This document shows, one piece after another, positions 1-8,700 of a stretch of DNA of 64,000 bases (position 1 is the first letter of the stretch; each line of letters starts with the position of its first letter). Both the position numbers and the translations under genes were made by a program. The notes beneath the pieces were generated by a model, which was not told where the DNA came from, ran no database searches, and saw only the letters and a list, made by a program, of their open reading frames with translations. Source of the DNA: Microscillaceae bacterium (GTDB lineage: Bacteria; Bacteroidota; Bacteroidia; Cytophagales; Microscillaceae); contig DMXI01000699.1 of NCBI GenBank assembly GCA_003483885.1, forward strand, positions 1-64,000, read 5' to 3'.

Positions 1-42
1 CAGAAGCTCAGATTATTATATAATATAGCCTTTTGAGTTTTG

Positions 43-147
43 TAATAAAAATGGCTGTTGTGAAATACCATCAAAAGCCCCTCTTACTCTCCCCGAAAGG
101 GAGTAAGAGGGGCTTTTGATGGTATTTCACAACATCCATTTTTATTA
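43..147. repeat. Long near-perfect palindrome, probable bidirectional terminator or repeat element
   Basis: Arms 43-89 and 101-147 are complementary over 47 bp with a single mismatch (55/135), around a C/G-rich centre containing a GAAA loop. The G+C-rich core (gcccctcttactc) is followed on both strands by A/T-rich outer arms, so it could terminate transcription arriving from both sides. The arms are far longer than those of an ordinary terminator. Confidence 0.75.
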
Positions 148-298
148 TGGAACTCAAACAGGTATATTATTCTATCAACTGAGTCTTCTTTAATTTTTGA
201 AACCCCAAAAGGCTGCAAAAACGCAGGGAGTTTTTTTTAAATTCTGAACACCATAGCGGTCAGGCTAAGCAAAACTTATCTCAAAAATTACTTCTTTC

Positions 299-490
299 CG
301 CCTCGGTTCGATGTCTCCACGAACCGATAACGTCCTCAAACTTCATTTACTCGAGGTCTCGATCCGCTTGTGAAACACAAGCGGAGGCAATGAAGTCGTT
401 TTTTAAAAATTTAAATCCTAAAATAGGAGAAGGAAACCCTTAGCTTGACGGCTATGGTGTCTCCACAAACGAAAAATGTCCAATAGTATG
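299..490. repeat. Dispersed mosaic palindromic repeat, copy 1
   Basis: This stretch contains several small hairpins, for example cggttcg around tgtctccac and CGCTTGTG-aaa-CACAAGCG at about 366-385. Its order of motifs (hairpin, cttcatttactcgaggtc, hairpin, caatgaagt, T-run, rggaaacc) is shared with 57639-57790. Its right end (459-490, tctccacaaacgaaaaat then atagtat) matches the ends of the elements at 11665 and 34719. The end lies against the 3' end of the caspase gene at 496. Confidence 0.55.
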
Positions 491-495
491 CGCGC

Positions 496-2037
496 TTACC
501 TTACAATACACAACGGCAACTGGGTGATAGAGGCTGGGTTTTGCAAAGAAGGATGCTGTGCTCCTTTGGTCAATTCTTTCACTCTTTCTAAGGTATACAA
601 ATTCAACTCGCTCAAAAACACAATACCATCACCGTTTTTATCAGCTTTTCCACTCAAAGCTTCCATTACCGCCAGTGTAAAAGCTCCGTGCTTCCAGCGA
701 GGAGCTTCCAGTGAGCTTTCGGCTTTACTAGCTGCCGAAAAAAGCACTGTTCCATACTCTTTTCGTTTCAAAATCTGCTGGGCTTTGCGAATATCGGAAG
801 CATTGGCACCCCGGGTTTTCACCAAATCTTCGCCCAGTTGAGCACTGTGACAGGCATCTACAAATACCATTTTGCGACAAGCCAAACGACTGAGTGTAAT
901 GGCCAGGGCACTCCAGTTTACGCCACTTACCAATAGTTCGTCGGGATTGCCATCGTGCGGCAAAATATAAAAATTATCATCTTCATTGAAACCGTGACTG
1001 GCAATAAAAAGTACTACAAGGTCTTTGGCTGTGGCATTTTTCCGCAACCATTGAAAGCTTTTGATAATATTGGTACGAGTAGCTTGTTCGTTCAGCAGGA
1101 TTTTGCTCTTAATATTTTTGAACAATTTCTTGTTTTGGGGAGCGGTAAAAGTCTTGTAAATTCCCTGGGCGTCGTCATCAGCGTAGGTGAGGTTGTATTC
1201 TCTTTTTTTGAACTTAGAGATGCCAATAGAAACCAGGTACAGGTTGGTTTCGTTGGGGTTGACGGCTTGGTTGGTTTTTTCGAGGATAAATTTTAGCACC
1301 GATGTATTGTTGTTGTTATCGGTGGCTTTAATGGCTACCTCGGTTTTCTTGGCAGTCAATGGGTATATGTATTGAAATTTGCGATTGTCAAACACACTGA
1401 CTGATTTGCCATTGATGGTGAGTGATTTGATACCCGAAGCATCCTGAAGTTCTCCCGTAATCTCGGCTTTATCGCCATTGATTTGATAAACATTTTTCTT
1501 TTTGAGTCCACGGGTTGCAAAAGCACTGGTGAGTTTGATTACTGGTCCTTTGGTATCATTAGTCGCTCGAGCTACTATTTTTGCGGCACCTTTGGTAGTA
1601 TTGCGAATATTAAAAGTAAAGGTAGTTTTGGCACCATTACCATCTGTGACTACTACTTTATTACCATTGTTGGCTCGAGGAGCTGGAAAATACACTGAGA
1701 TGTTCCCATCATTACTTTTACCAAAGTTGGCTCCGTTGATCACGATTGATTTGATCCCATAATCAGCTACTATTTTTCCCTTAACCAAAATCTGATTTTT
1801 TTTGGTTTCTATGGTACTGTTAGAGGCTATTTTCTCTCCTTTTTCCGTAAAAAAATGCACGATTGGCGGCCTTTTTTTTCCACGATTGGCACTTGTGGAA
1901 GTTGCATTTTTAGGTTTGATCTCAAAACTGGTGGGTTGGCTTCGCCCTTTGGCCACTTGAGCCTGAGTCATAGTACTGTAGCCCATTGTCAGAAGGCAAC
2001 ACATCAGGGGTAACCATAAATTACTGTTTGCTCTCAT
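496..2037 (-). CDS. Exported caspase-like (peptidase C14) protease
   Basis: A probable cysteine protease of the caspase/metacaspase clan acting outside the cytoplasm. An N-terminal signal peptide (about residues 1-26, ending TQAQ) is followed by a low-complexity stretch and two small beta-rich Ig-like segments (about 75-150 and 165-255, each carrying an IKS-x-x-I-N-G motif). The caspase domain spans about 265-510. The catalytic dyad is visible as His348 in FIASHGF and Cys397 in VDACHSAQ. A canonical EF-hand-like loop (D466 to E477, DKNGDG) lies C-terminal to the dyad, so calcium dependence is possible. It is the last gene of a five-gene minus-strand operon, 50 bp behind the third FGE-like gene. 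The family assignment is firm; substrate and role are unknown. Confidence 0.88.
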   Translation of the reverse strand: MRANSNLWLPLMCCLLTMGYSTMTQAQVAKGRSQPTSFEIKPKNATSTSANRGKKRPPIVHFFTEKGEKIASNSTIETKKNQILVKGKIVADYGIKSIVINGANFGKSNDGNISVYFPAPRANNGNKVVVTDGNGAKTTFTFNIRNTTKGAAKIVARATNDTKGPVIKLTSAFATRGLKKKNVYQINGDKAEITGELQDASGIKSLTINGKSVSVFDNRKFQYIYPLTAKKTEVAIKATDNNNNTSVLKFILEKTNQAVNPNETNLYLVSIGISKFKKREYNLTYADDDAQGIYKTFTAPQNKKLFKNIKSKILLNEQATRTNIIKSFQWLRKNATAKDLVVLFIASHGFNEDDNFYILPHDGNPDELLVSGVNWSALAITLSRLACRKMVFVDACHSAQLGEDLVKTRGANASDIRKAQQILKRKEYGTVLFSAASKAESSLEAPRWKHGAFTLAVMEALSGKADKNGDGIVFLSELNLYTLERVKELTKGAQHPSLQNPASITQLPLCIVR

Positions 2038-2087
2038 TGTCCTAAATTTTAATATCTATTTCGTATCTGATAATGTCTTACACTCAA

Positions 2088-3815
2088 TTATTCCTTAGGC
2101 AATACTACTCTAAACCCTACCTCAGGGTAAAAATTCTTACTAAAATAGCCTTTGCGTCTACCTTGTAAGTCATTTACTACATGTTTACCTGTAACTTTGA
2201 TGTTTACTGGGTTAGTTTCTCCTGACTTCAAGTTTTCAAGAAAGTACAACTGATAACCATCTTGGCACCATAATGCCACTTGACGATCATTCAAATTCTT
2301 TTGTTTCCGTGCTTGAATCAATTCTACTTCAGTGGGCAAACGACCACCTCGCCACATCGCATACGCCTTGGCTCCCAAGTGACTTACAAAAGTCACGGCG
2401 GTATTTTCGTAACCTGCCTCAACCAAGTATTTTCCATCTTTGAAGTAAATACGGCATTTCTGACCTCCATATTTACCTTTTAGGTCTATCCAACGACTCA
2501 AACGATAAGTCTCAGGTAACGCCATATCAAAATTGAGGAACTGCGCATAAGCCGCATTACTAATGTCATGAGAGCTTAATTGAAATGAACTTGTAGTTAC
2601 TTGGGTATTATATTGCCCAACTCGCACATCACTTGCTAATATATTGGTATAACTCCCTTTCCAACGGGGCACATCTTTGACCAATCTTACTCCTACAAAC
2701 TTTAAGTCCACCTCTTCGAACATTTTCAAGTTTTGATAGAGTGCGTCCAGACGCATTTTTGCATATGCGTCAAACATATCACCTCCAGTCACATAAAAAT
2801 CCTCAACTTTCTTCAGCAAAGGAGTCACATTTCGTTTTTTCCTACGCCTACGTTTCTTTTTTTCCTCAGATGCTGCCCTGACCATTCGGGTAATAGTCAC
2901 TACCTCAGAGGCATTACCGTTCAAATCATACATTCCTAAACTATTGGGCTTTTTTTGGCCTACGGGCACTGTTGGTCTTTTATCGTCCATTATTGCCAAA
3001 CGAAAATGATCTTTTTCGATTTGGGCTACTTTTTTTATGTTATTCCCCCCACTATATATAAAGTTTTTACGCTTGTGTCCACCTTTAGCTGCATACAGCC
3101 ACTCCGCAAATGATGGAAACCGTCCCCCCATCCACTTACACAGGCCTTTGTATAAATCATATGTACCATTACATAATGCAGTCGATGTTCGGTCTATTAC
3201 TTTTAGATCAACTTTCTTATTGTATATTTTATACAAAATGTAATCCTTTGTAGTCAATTCATAACGCCCCATGTAAAAATCCTTCAACACAATGGTATCT
3301 TTCTGCTCAGTAATAGGATCATTGTATATTAAACGTCCTCCCTTTACCAGCACTGTTCGGGGCAATTCATTATCCTGGATTTTGATTTTGTTTTCATCTC
3401 GCTTTACAGTCACTTCAAAAACTATTTCATCATTCACCAAGGAAGAATACTCTTCCAAGACTTTCCAGTAAGCTTTATGAGATATCGCAGGTTTGGTATA
3501 TGTAATTCTGTTGTAATTATTATACTTACGGAAATAACCCCTTACAGGTGAAGTACCAGTGTATTTTTCACTTTTAAATACAACCTTTTGTAATGGAGTC
3601 CCAAAGGTTTTACCACCATCCAGCGAACAGCGAATCTCTACATCGAACCAATCTACAAAAAGTGGGGTTTTGATATCAAAACTGATTATAATCTGCTGGG
3701 GATTTTCAGGATCTTCCTCGGCATAAACATTTTCTACCTTGAGTAACTTTTGTCCATACGTGTTTCCTAAAAAACAAAAAAATAACAGGAACAGTATTAG
3801 TTTTCTCATAATCAA
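2088..3815 (-). CDS. Secreted FGE/SUMF1-like tandem-domain protein (third paralog)
   Basis: An exported protein with a signal peptide ending TYGQ (about 1-22). An N-terminal beta-sandwich (about 25-145, with CSLDGGKTF) is followed by a formylglycine-generating-enzyme-like module (about 153-381: TVLVKGG, RYELT, GGRFPSFAEWLYAAKGG, GMYDLNGN, GVRLV) and a second, degenerate module (about 411-573: NAAYAQFLNF, WRGGRLPTE, EVGFRVV). The GNASEVV motif has lost the usual Trp, and the segment equivalent to the catalytic cysteines of true FGE has no Cys pair, so formylglycine synthesis is unlikely. A Lys/Arg run (about 317-328) is inserted after this motif. ATG codons at residues 1 and 3 are both possible starts. 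The gene is 26 bp from the next paralog upstream and 50 bp from the caspase gene. A structural or ligand-binding role is inferred. Confidence 0.85.
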   Translation of the reverse strand: MIMRKLILFLLFFCFLGNTYGQKLLKVENVYAEEDPENPQQIIISFDIKTPLFVDWFDVEIRCSLDGGKTFGTPLQKVVFKSEKYTGTSPVRGYFRKYNNYNRITYTKPAISHKAYWKVLEEYSSLVNDEIVFEVTVKRDENKIKIQDNELPRTVLVKGGRLIYNDPITEQKDTIVLKDFYMGRYELTTKDYILYKIYNKKVDLKVIDRTSTALCNGTYDLYKGLCKWMGGRFPSFAEWLYAAKGGHKRKNFIYSGGNNIKKVAQIEKDHFRLAIMDDKRPTVPVGQKKPNSLGMYDLNGNASEVVTITRMVRAASEEKKKRRRRKKRNVTPLLKKVEDFYVTGGDMFDAYAKMRLDALYQNLKMFEEVDLKFVGVRLVKDVPRWKGSYTNILASDVRVGQYNTQVTTSSFQLSSHDISNAAYAQFLNFDMALPETYRLSRWIDLKGKYGGQKCRIYFKDGKYLVEAGYENTAVTFVSHLGAKAYAMWRGGRLPTEVELIQARKQKNLNDRQVALWCQDGYQLYFLENLKSGETNPVNIKVTGKHVVNDLQGRRKGYFSKNFYPEVGFRVVLPKE

Positions 3816-3841
3816 TCACTTGTCAGTTTTTATATAATCAT

Positions 3842-5683
3842 TTATCTTAACAATACTACTCTAAACCCTACCTCAGGGTAAAAATTCTCACTAAAATAGC
3901 CTTTGCGTTTACCTATGTTATCCAGTACTGTATGTTGGCCATTGCTGACAGTGTTGATAGGGTTTTCGGTTCCGCTCTTTAATGTTTCCAAATAATCTAT
4001 ATTGTAACTGTCTTGACACCATAACAAACACTTTTGGTTATTCAATTTATCTTGTTGCTGCGCTTGTTTAAGTTCCATTTCGGTAGGTAGGCGACCACCT
4101 CGCCACATAGCATAGGCTCTTGCCCCTAAGTGGCTAACAAAGACTACTGGTTCTTGCTCAAAGCCAGTCTCTACCTTATAATATCCATCTTTAAAATAGA
4201 TTCGACACTTTCTTCCAGCATAGTTCCCCTTTAAGTTTATCCATTTCAACAGCCTATAGTCATCAGGAAAAACATTATCAAAATTAAGAAACTGGGCATA
4301 TGCCTCATTGGTTATTTCTGAGTCGGACATTTGGAACTCAGTTGTGATCACATTGGTTTGGTAACTTCCAACCTTTACTCCCCCAGAAAATACTGTTATG
4401 TAAGTATCTTTCCATGGAGGAATATCTTTTACTAACCTTACCCCAGTATGTTTAAAGTCTCGCTCTGTTGAGAGTAGTTTAAAATTTTGATGCATCTTGC
4501 CAAGTTGCATTTGGTCATTTTTGGCATCAAAACCGCCACCCAATGCTCCATATGCAAATGTTTCCCTTGCTACAGGCTTATCTGGCTTCGAAATATCGTT
4601 AGCTACCTTTTTCTTTTTTTGCCTTCTTTTTCTTTTATTTTTTTTTCTGGTATTTTCTTTCTCTTCCTCTGTGTTGGATGGCTGTCCCCAGGGATTTTCC
4701 TCAGAGGTTTTGTTGGGAGTAAAATACATTTTTACCAACTCAGCCACATTACCAGTCATATCATATATTTCCAATTTATTGGGCTTTTTTTGCCCTACTG
4801 GTACACTTGACCTTTGGCCATCTATAAACTCTAAATAAAAATGATTTCCTCTACCTTCAAGTTGAGCAACTTCTCTTACATTACTGCTTCCACTATACAC
4901 ATAATTGTCCTGATGTATTCCTCCTTTTGCGGCATACAGCCATTCTTTATAACTAGGAAGTCGCCCATTCATCCATTTGCATATATCCAAATACAAGTTA
5001 AGATTCCCTTCACACAAAGCGGCAGTAGTTCTGTTTCTAACTAACACAAATATCAATCTACCATTAGGCCTTGATTCTCTCCTTATTCTATTCCGACTCC
5101 AGAAAAACTTATACCGAATAAAATCTTCATAAGTCAACTCATATCTTCCAATGTAAAAATCTTTTACTTCAGCTGTGGTTTTTTCGCTGTTTTCATCATC
5201 GTCAAACACGGGCTTTTTATACTCAAACTTCCCTCCTTTCACCAATACCATTCGTGGCAATTCTCTGTCTTTTGTTTTTACTTTATCGTAGTTTCTGCGT
5301 ACTTGTACTTCAAATACAACCTGCTTATTATCAAGTGATGGCAAGTCTTTTAATACATTCCAATAAGCTTTGGTTGATATTGTACCTTCAGGTAATCTAT
5401 TTCCATCATAGGTTTTCAAAGGCGATATACCTTCGTAATATTCATTTTTAAACTTGACACTTCTCAGAAAGGTGCTAAAAGTTTTACCACCATCTAGCGA
5501 ACAGCGAATTTCTACATCATACCAGTCTACTATATAAGGGGTGGCTATATCAAAGCTAATAATAATTTGCTTATTATTATTAGGGTTTACTTCAGCTACT
5601 ACATTCAATACTTTCAGTTTCTCTTGCCCAAAAGCAAAACCATTAAAAAAAAGGAAACTTGTAAAAATGAGTACTGTTTTCAT
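3842..5683 (-). CDS. Secreted FGE/SUMF1-like tandem-domain protein (second paralog)
   Basis: Same architecture as its two neighbours: signal peptide (1-20, ending FAFGQ), beta-sandwich (about 22-135, CSLDGGKTF), FGE-like module 1 (about 144-425: MVLVKGGKF, GRYELT, NGRLPSYKEWLYAAKGG, IYDMTGNVAE) and degenerate module 2 (about 455-613: NEAYAQFLNF, WRGGRLPTE, EVGFRVV). The longest of the three at 613 aa because it carries an acidic segment (about 159-167) and a strongly basic insert (about 346-359, KNKRKRRQKKKK) just after the GNVAE motif. Trp of GNVxEW is missing and no FGE-type cysteine pair is seen, so it is probably non-catalytic. It lies 35 bp downstream of paralog 1 and 26 bp upstream of paralog 3, consistent with co-transcription and origin by tandem duplication. 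Confidence 0.85.
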   Translation of the reverse strand: MKTVLIFTSFLFFNGFAFGQEKLKVLNVVAEVNPNNNKQIIISFDIATPYIVDWYDVEIRCSLDGGKTFSTFLRSVKFKNEYYEGISPLKTYDGNRLPEGTISTKAYWNVLKDLPSLDNKQVVFEVQVRRNYDKVKTKDRELPRMVLVKGGKFEYKKPVFDDDENSEKTTAEVKDFYIGRYELTYEDFIRYKFFWSRNRIRRESRPNGRLIFVLVRNRTTAALCEGNLNLYLDICKWMNGRLPSYKEWLYAAKGGIHQDNYVYSGSSNVREVAQLEGRGNHFYLEFIDGQRSSVPVGQKKPNKLEIYDMTGNVAELVKMYFTPNKTSEENPWGQPSNTEEEKENTRKKNKRKRRQKKKKVANDISKPDKPVARETFAYGALGGGFDAKNDQMQLGKMHQNFKLLSTERDFKHTGVRLVKDIPPWKDTYITVFSGGVKVGSYQTNVITTEFQMSDSEITNEAYAQFLNFDNVFPDDYRLLKWINLKGNYAGRKCRIYFKDGYYKVETGFEQEPVVFVSHLGARAYAMWRGGRLPTEMELKQAQQQDKLNNQKCLLWCQDSYNIDYLETLKSGTENPINTVSNGQHTVLDNIGKRKGYFSENFYPEVGFRVVLLR

Positions 5684-5718
5684 TTCATTGCTGTTTATAT
5701 AACATCATATTGATTGAT

Positions 5719-7344
5719 TCACTCTCCTTTTAGAATTATCACCCGAAATCCCACATTGGGGTAAAAGTTTTGGCTAAAGTATCCTGTTCGTATTTGATTT
5801 TTGAGCCTTACGGTATGTTTGCCCGTGGTGGCTTTACTTTGGGGATTTTGAGTGTTGTTTGCCAAGGTTTCCCAAAAAACTTCGTCATAACTATCAGCGC
5901 ACCATACATCTACTTGTATTTTTTTGAGCTTGCCTTGCTTATGGGCCAAAGTGAGTTCGGCTTCGGAGGGCAAGCGGCCACCTCGCCATAGGGCGTAAGC
6001 ACGTGCTCCCACATGACTTACAAAAGTTACGGGTTTGTTTTCGTAGCCTCGCTCTACTCTAAATTTTCCTTTTTTGAAATAAATCCGACATTGGTTGTTG
6101 CTTGATTTTCCCTGAAGATTAATCCATTGGGAAACCCGGTGGGTATAAGGCGTAACACTCTCAAAATTGAGAAATTGAGCGTACGCGTTATTGGTAATTT
6201 CTGTGGTGGAAAGCTCGAGGTCTTGGGTAATTTGAAAGGTTTTGTTGGTGAATTTGGCAGGGCCTTTTTTGATCTTGGTATACTTATCTTTCCATTTAGG
6301 GGTATTTTTTACCAGTCTTATACCAATCAGGTCATGTTTTACATTAAAGGTTTTCTTCCACTTTATGACCTTCATAAACCGTAAATTGGACTCTACACTG
6401 GAAGCTCTCAAGTCTCCCCCCATATGGAAAACGTCTTCTTTGACATTACCACCAGCGTATTTCACGCTCAAGTGGCCTAGCCACTCGGCTACATTACCAT
6501 TCATATCATACAGACCCAGCGCATTGGGCTTGAGCAATCCTACTTCTTTGGGGTATTTTGACTCGGTATTACCGCTTGTCCAGGCCACTTTATTCAGGGT
6601 ATTGTCTCCACTGAAATTGGTATTTTGGGCCAGGTGCCCTCCCCTAGCCGCATAAAACCACTCGTGGGCTTTGGGCAGCCTCCCCCCTTTTGATTTGCAA
6701 TAATATTCTGCGTCTCCGATGACTACTCCATAATAAGCCATATTTCCCGACAATAGCTCACCCAATGCACTACGGCTGTATTCTGAAATATTTTCTTTGG
6801 CTTCATAAGCGGCAAAATCACGCATAGTAGCTTCAAAGCGATCTATGTAAAAGCTTTTAACAACCCTCTTTTTCCGTTTGCCAAATTTGCTGGGGTATTC
6901 AACGGCTTCTTTGCTGCCTTTGACGAGTACCATACGGGGAAGTAGTTGGGCTTCGTTGGTTACTTTTGATGCCTGAGGGCGGGCCCTTACTTCAAATACA
7001 ATGGCATTGCTTTTTAATCCTTCAGGGCGTTCTTTGAGCACTTGCCATTTGGCAATGTGCTCTTGCTCGCCAGCAATGACCGTCCCGACTCCAGTATAAT
7101 GTTTAAAATTACCTCTTTTGTATACTTGAAATCGTTTTAAGGCAGTACTGAAAGTCTGCCCTCCATCTAGCGAACAATGAATGGACACCTGGAGCCTTTG
7201 TAATTTTAGCTTGGTATCGATGGTGTAATGGATATGAATCTGATCATCTACCTGTTCGGCAAAAACCTGGATTACTTTGAAATCTTGCGCTCCCAGGTTT
7301 GCGACCAACATCAATAGCCAAATGCTCAGCAATACTTTTTTCAT
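5719..7344 (-). CDS. Secreted FGE/SUMF1-like tandem-domain protein (first paralog)
   Basis: The least diverged of the three paralogs. It has a signal peptide (1-19, ending NLGAQ), an N-terminal beta-sandwich (about 20-130, CSLDGGQTF), FGE-like module 1 (about 137-346: MVLVKG, YIDRFEAT, GGRLPKAHEWFYAARGG, and an intact GLYDMNGNVAEW at 277-288, then GIRLV) and a shorter module 2 (about 370-540: NNAYAQFLNF, LWRGGRLPSE, NVGFRVI). It lacks the polybasic insert of its neighbours. The catalytic Cys pair of formylglycine-generating enzymes is not seen, so it is a fold relative and not an evident sulfatase activator. GldJ/GldK of the Bacteroidota gliding machinery use the same fold non-catalytically, but the caspase and EAD11 neighbours argue for a different role. 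It is 82 bp downstream of the EAD11 membrane-protein gene. Confidence 0.86.
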   Translation of the reverse strand: MKKVLLSIWLLMLVANLGAQDFKVIQVFAEQVDDQIHIHYTIDTKLKLQRLQVSIHCSLDGGQTFSTALKRFQVYKRGNFKHYTGVGTVIAGEQEHIAKWQVLKERPEGLKSNAIVFEVRARPQASKVTNEAQLLPRMVLVKGSKEAVEYPSKFGKRKKRVVKSFYIDRFEATMRDFAAYEAKENISEYSRSALGELLSGNMAYYGVVIGDAEYYCKSKGGRLPKAHEWFYAARGGHLAQNTNFSGDNTLNKVAWTSGNTESKYPKEVGLLKPNALGLYDMNGNVAEWLGHLSVKYAGGNVKEDVFHMGGDLRASSVESNLRFMKVIKWKKTFNVKHDLIGIRLVKNTPKWKDKYTKIKKGPAKFTNKTFQITQDLELSTTEITNNAYAQFLNFESVTPYTHRVSQWINLQGKSSNNQCRIYFKKGKFRVERGYENKPVTFVSHVGARAYALWRGGRLPSEAELTLAHKQGKLKKIQVDVWCADSYDEVFWETLANNTQNPQSKATTGKHTVRLKNQIRTGYFSQNFYPNVGFRVIILKGE

Positions 7345-7426
7345 ATAGGGGTCATTTTTGAATAGGCACTTACTTTAATTATACAGGGTTTGAGGAGGTT
7401 GACTGGAAATTATTTTGGAACAATTG

Positions 7427-8455
7427 TTATTGGCTTTTGAAATTATACTTTGCATTGCTATATCGCCTCTTTATTCCCCTTCCTTGTATTTCGCCACTTA
7501 CCTTTTGCTCTACTCCTCTCAGCCAATTTGTTAAATCTGTTATAATATAATCATCTTTTTCGGCTAAGGTTGGTAAACGTTTATTCAAAGCGATCGCAAA
7601 AACGCTTTCATTACCTTGAGTACTCGCATAAATACTTCCATTACTTACTATCACCCATTGGTTGATCCTATTTTTATCAATAAACTTATTTTGAGTTAAG
7701 GCAGCTTTTTTCCCACTCTCTTCATTGTAGATGACTGTTACAAAACTGGGCTTATTCACCTTTACCAGCACCTGAATATCTTCGCCATCTGCCACACTGT
7801 ATACAGGCTTATGGGTTTTTACTTGTACATCCAATTTTATAGCGTCAAAATCTATAACCCCCGCAGACAAATTTCCTTGATGTCCATTTGTCGTATTTTT
7901 AGCGTTATTATCTACCGGGTTGGTGTTAGTCGTATTATCATCGTTGCTTTTGGTCGTGGGGCGGGTTTGGTTGGTAGTATCTGTTGTTTGGTCGTTGCTG
8001 CTGTTGGCAGGTTTCTTCCCTTTTTCTCCATTTGCGCTAGAGTCTATCTTCGCTACTACATTGTTGGTCTTATTATTTTGGTTGTTGTCTTTGTTGAGCC
8101 GTTGACCGATAAAAACTCCAGCAATCACCAATACTATCACGCCCAGGCCGATGAGGGCCATTTGAGGCATTTTATTCTTCTTAGTGGCGGCCTTGTTTTC
8201 GGTTTGCTCAAGACGATCTAATAGGTTTAAAACAGAAGTGCGAATTTGAGCCCTTTGTACGTCGGCTTCTTGCGGTAAAATGGTGCCAGCATCTACTTTT
8301 CTCTCTAGTTCAGCATAGTGTCCGGCTTGGTTGAGTGCCGCTTTATAGAGTGTTTTGTTGTCTTTCACAAATTCAGTAAGTCCCTCAAGTGCGGCATCTA
8401 ATTGTCCCCTGGCTATTTGAAGCTGGGTCTTTTCTACAAATTCCGGTGTTTGCAT
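7427..8455 (-). CDS. EAD11-TM-DUF4384 membrane protein
   Basis: A single-pass membrane protein with three parts. Residues about 10-85 (helical, with ALEGLTEF, YAELERK, ILPQEADVQRAQIR, LNLLDRLEQ) match the effector-associated domain 11 pattern known from NTP-dependent bacterial conflict systems, where such domains recruit effectors by homotypic contact. A transmembrane helix (about 99-118) follows a positive patch (KKNK), placing the N-terminus in the cytoplasm and the C-terminus outside. A long Asn/Thr/Lys/Asp-rich linker (about 122-198) leads to a DUF4384-type beta domain (about 205-292: VYSVADGEDIQVLVKV, VTVIYNEESG). It is the first gene of the caspase/FGE-like operon. I infer that it joins an exported sensor module to a cytoplasmic adaptor. 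EAD11 was recognised by eye and needs a profile search. Confidence 0.75.
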   Translation of the reverse strand: MQTPEFVEKTQLQIARGQLDAALEGLTEFVKDNKTLYKAALNQAGHYAELERKVDAGTILPQEADVQRAQIRTSVLNLLDRLEQTENKAATKKNKMPQMALIGLGVIVLVIAGVFIGQRLNKDNNQNNKTNNVVAKIDSSANGEKGKKPANSSNDQTTDTTNQTRPTTKSNDDNTTNTNPVDNNAKNTTNGHQGNLSAGVIDFDAIKLDVQVKTHKPVYSVADGEDIQVLVKVNKPSFVTVIYNEESGKKAALTQNKFIDKNRINQWVIVSNGSIYASTQGNESVFAIALNKRLPTLAEKDDYIITDLTNWLRGVEQKVSGEIQGRGIKRRYSNAKYNFKSQ

Positions 8456-8488
8456 GTCTTATTTTCGGTGTTGTTTGATATTGGCTGA

Positions 8489-8496
8489 CAAAGTTA
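8489..8496 (-). promoter_or_regulatory. Candidate -7 promoter element of the caspase/FGE-like operon
   Basis: Read on the minus strand this is TAACTTTG, a perfect match to the Bacteroidota -7 box TAnnTTTG, 34 bp upstream of the start codon at 8455. No TTG lies at the preferred 17-23 bp distance, so the -33 element is weak or absent. Confidence 0.4.
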
Positions 8497-8700
8497 GGCT
8501 AAATTTAACAAAAACAGGGATTTGTGCAATGTATTGGGGTAATTTTCGTCAGTTTTTGGGTTTGCCTAATTTATTCATACAACACCTGGAAAACCGGTTT
8601 GTTCAAGAGCAAATGTCTATGCTATTTGACAAAAAATATATGAACTTTTGGCACAATAAAAATTGCCTAAAACATGCTATTCTTTAGGTAATATACTGGC

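Larger units (their letters stand above)
1..495. other. Intergenic region with palindrome and mosaic repeat
   Basis: No credible coding frame was found here. The region lies downstream of the caspase operon, which is read leftwards and ends at 496. It holds a very long palindrome (43-147) and a mosaic of short inverted repeats (about 249-490) that resembles sequence near 57.6 kb and the ends of the elements at 11.7 and 34.7 kb. An imperfect inverted pair at about 249-268 and 440-457 frames the mosaic. Confidence 0.7.

Noticed and set aside
2088..7344. Active formylglycine-generating enzymes (sulfatase activators)
   Set aside because: The fold motifs are present but the catalytic cysteine pair is not, and no sulfatase gene is nearby.
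2088..7344. Diversity-generating retroelement target proteins, because such targets often use the FGE/C-type-lectin fold
   Set aside because: No reverse transcriptase and no template/variable repeat pair was seen; paralog differences are spread along the sequence.
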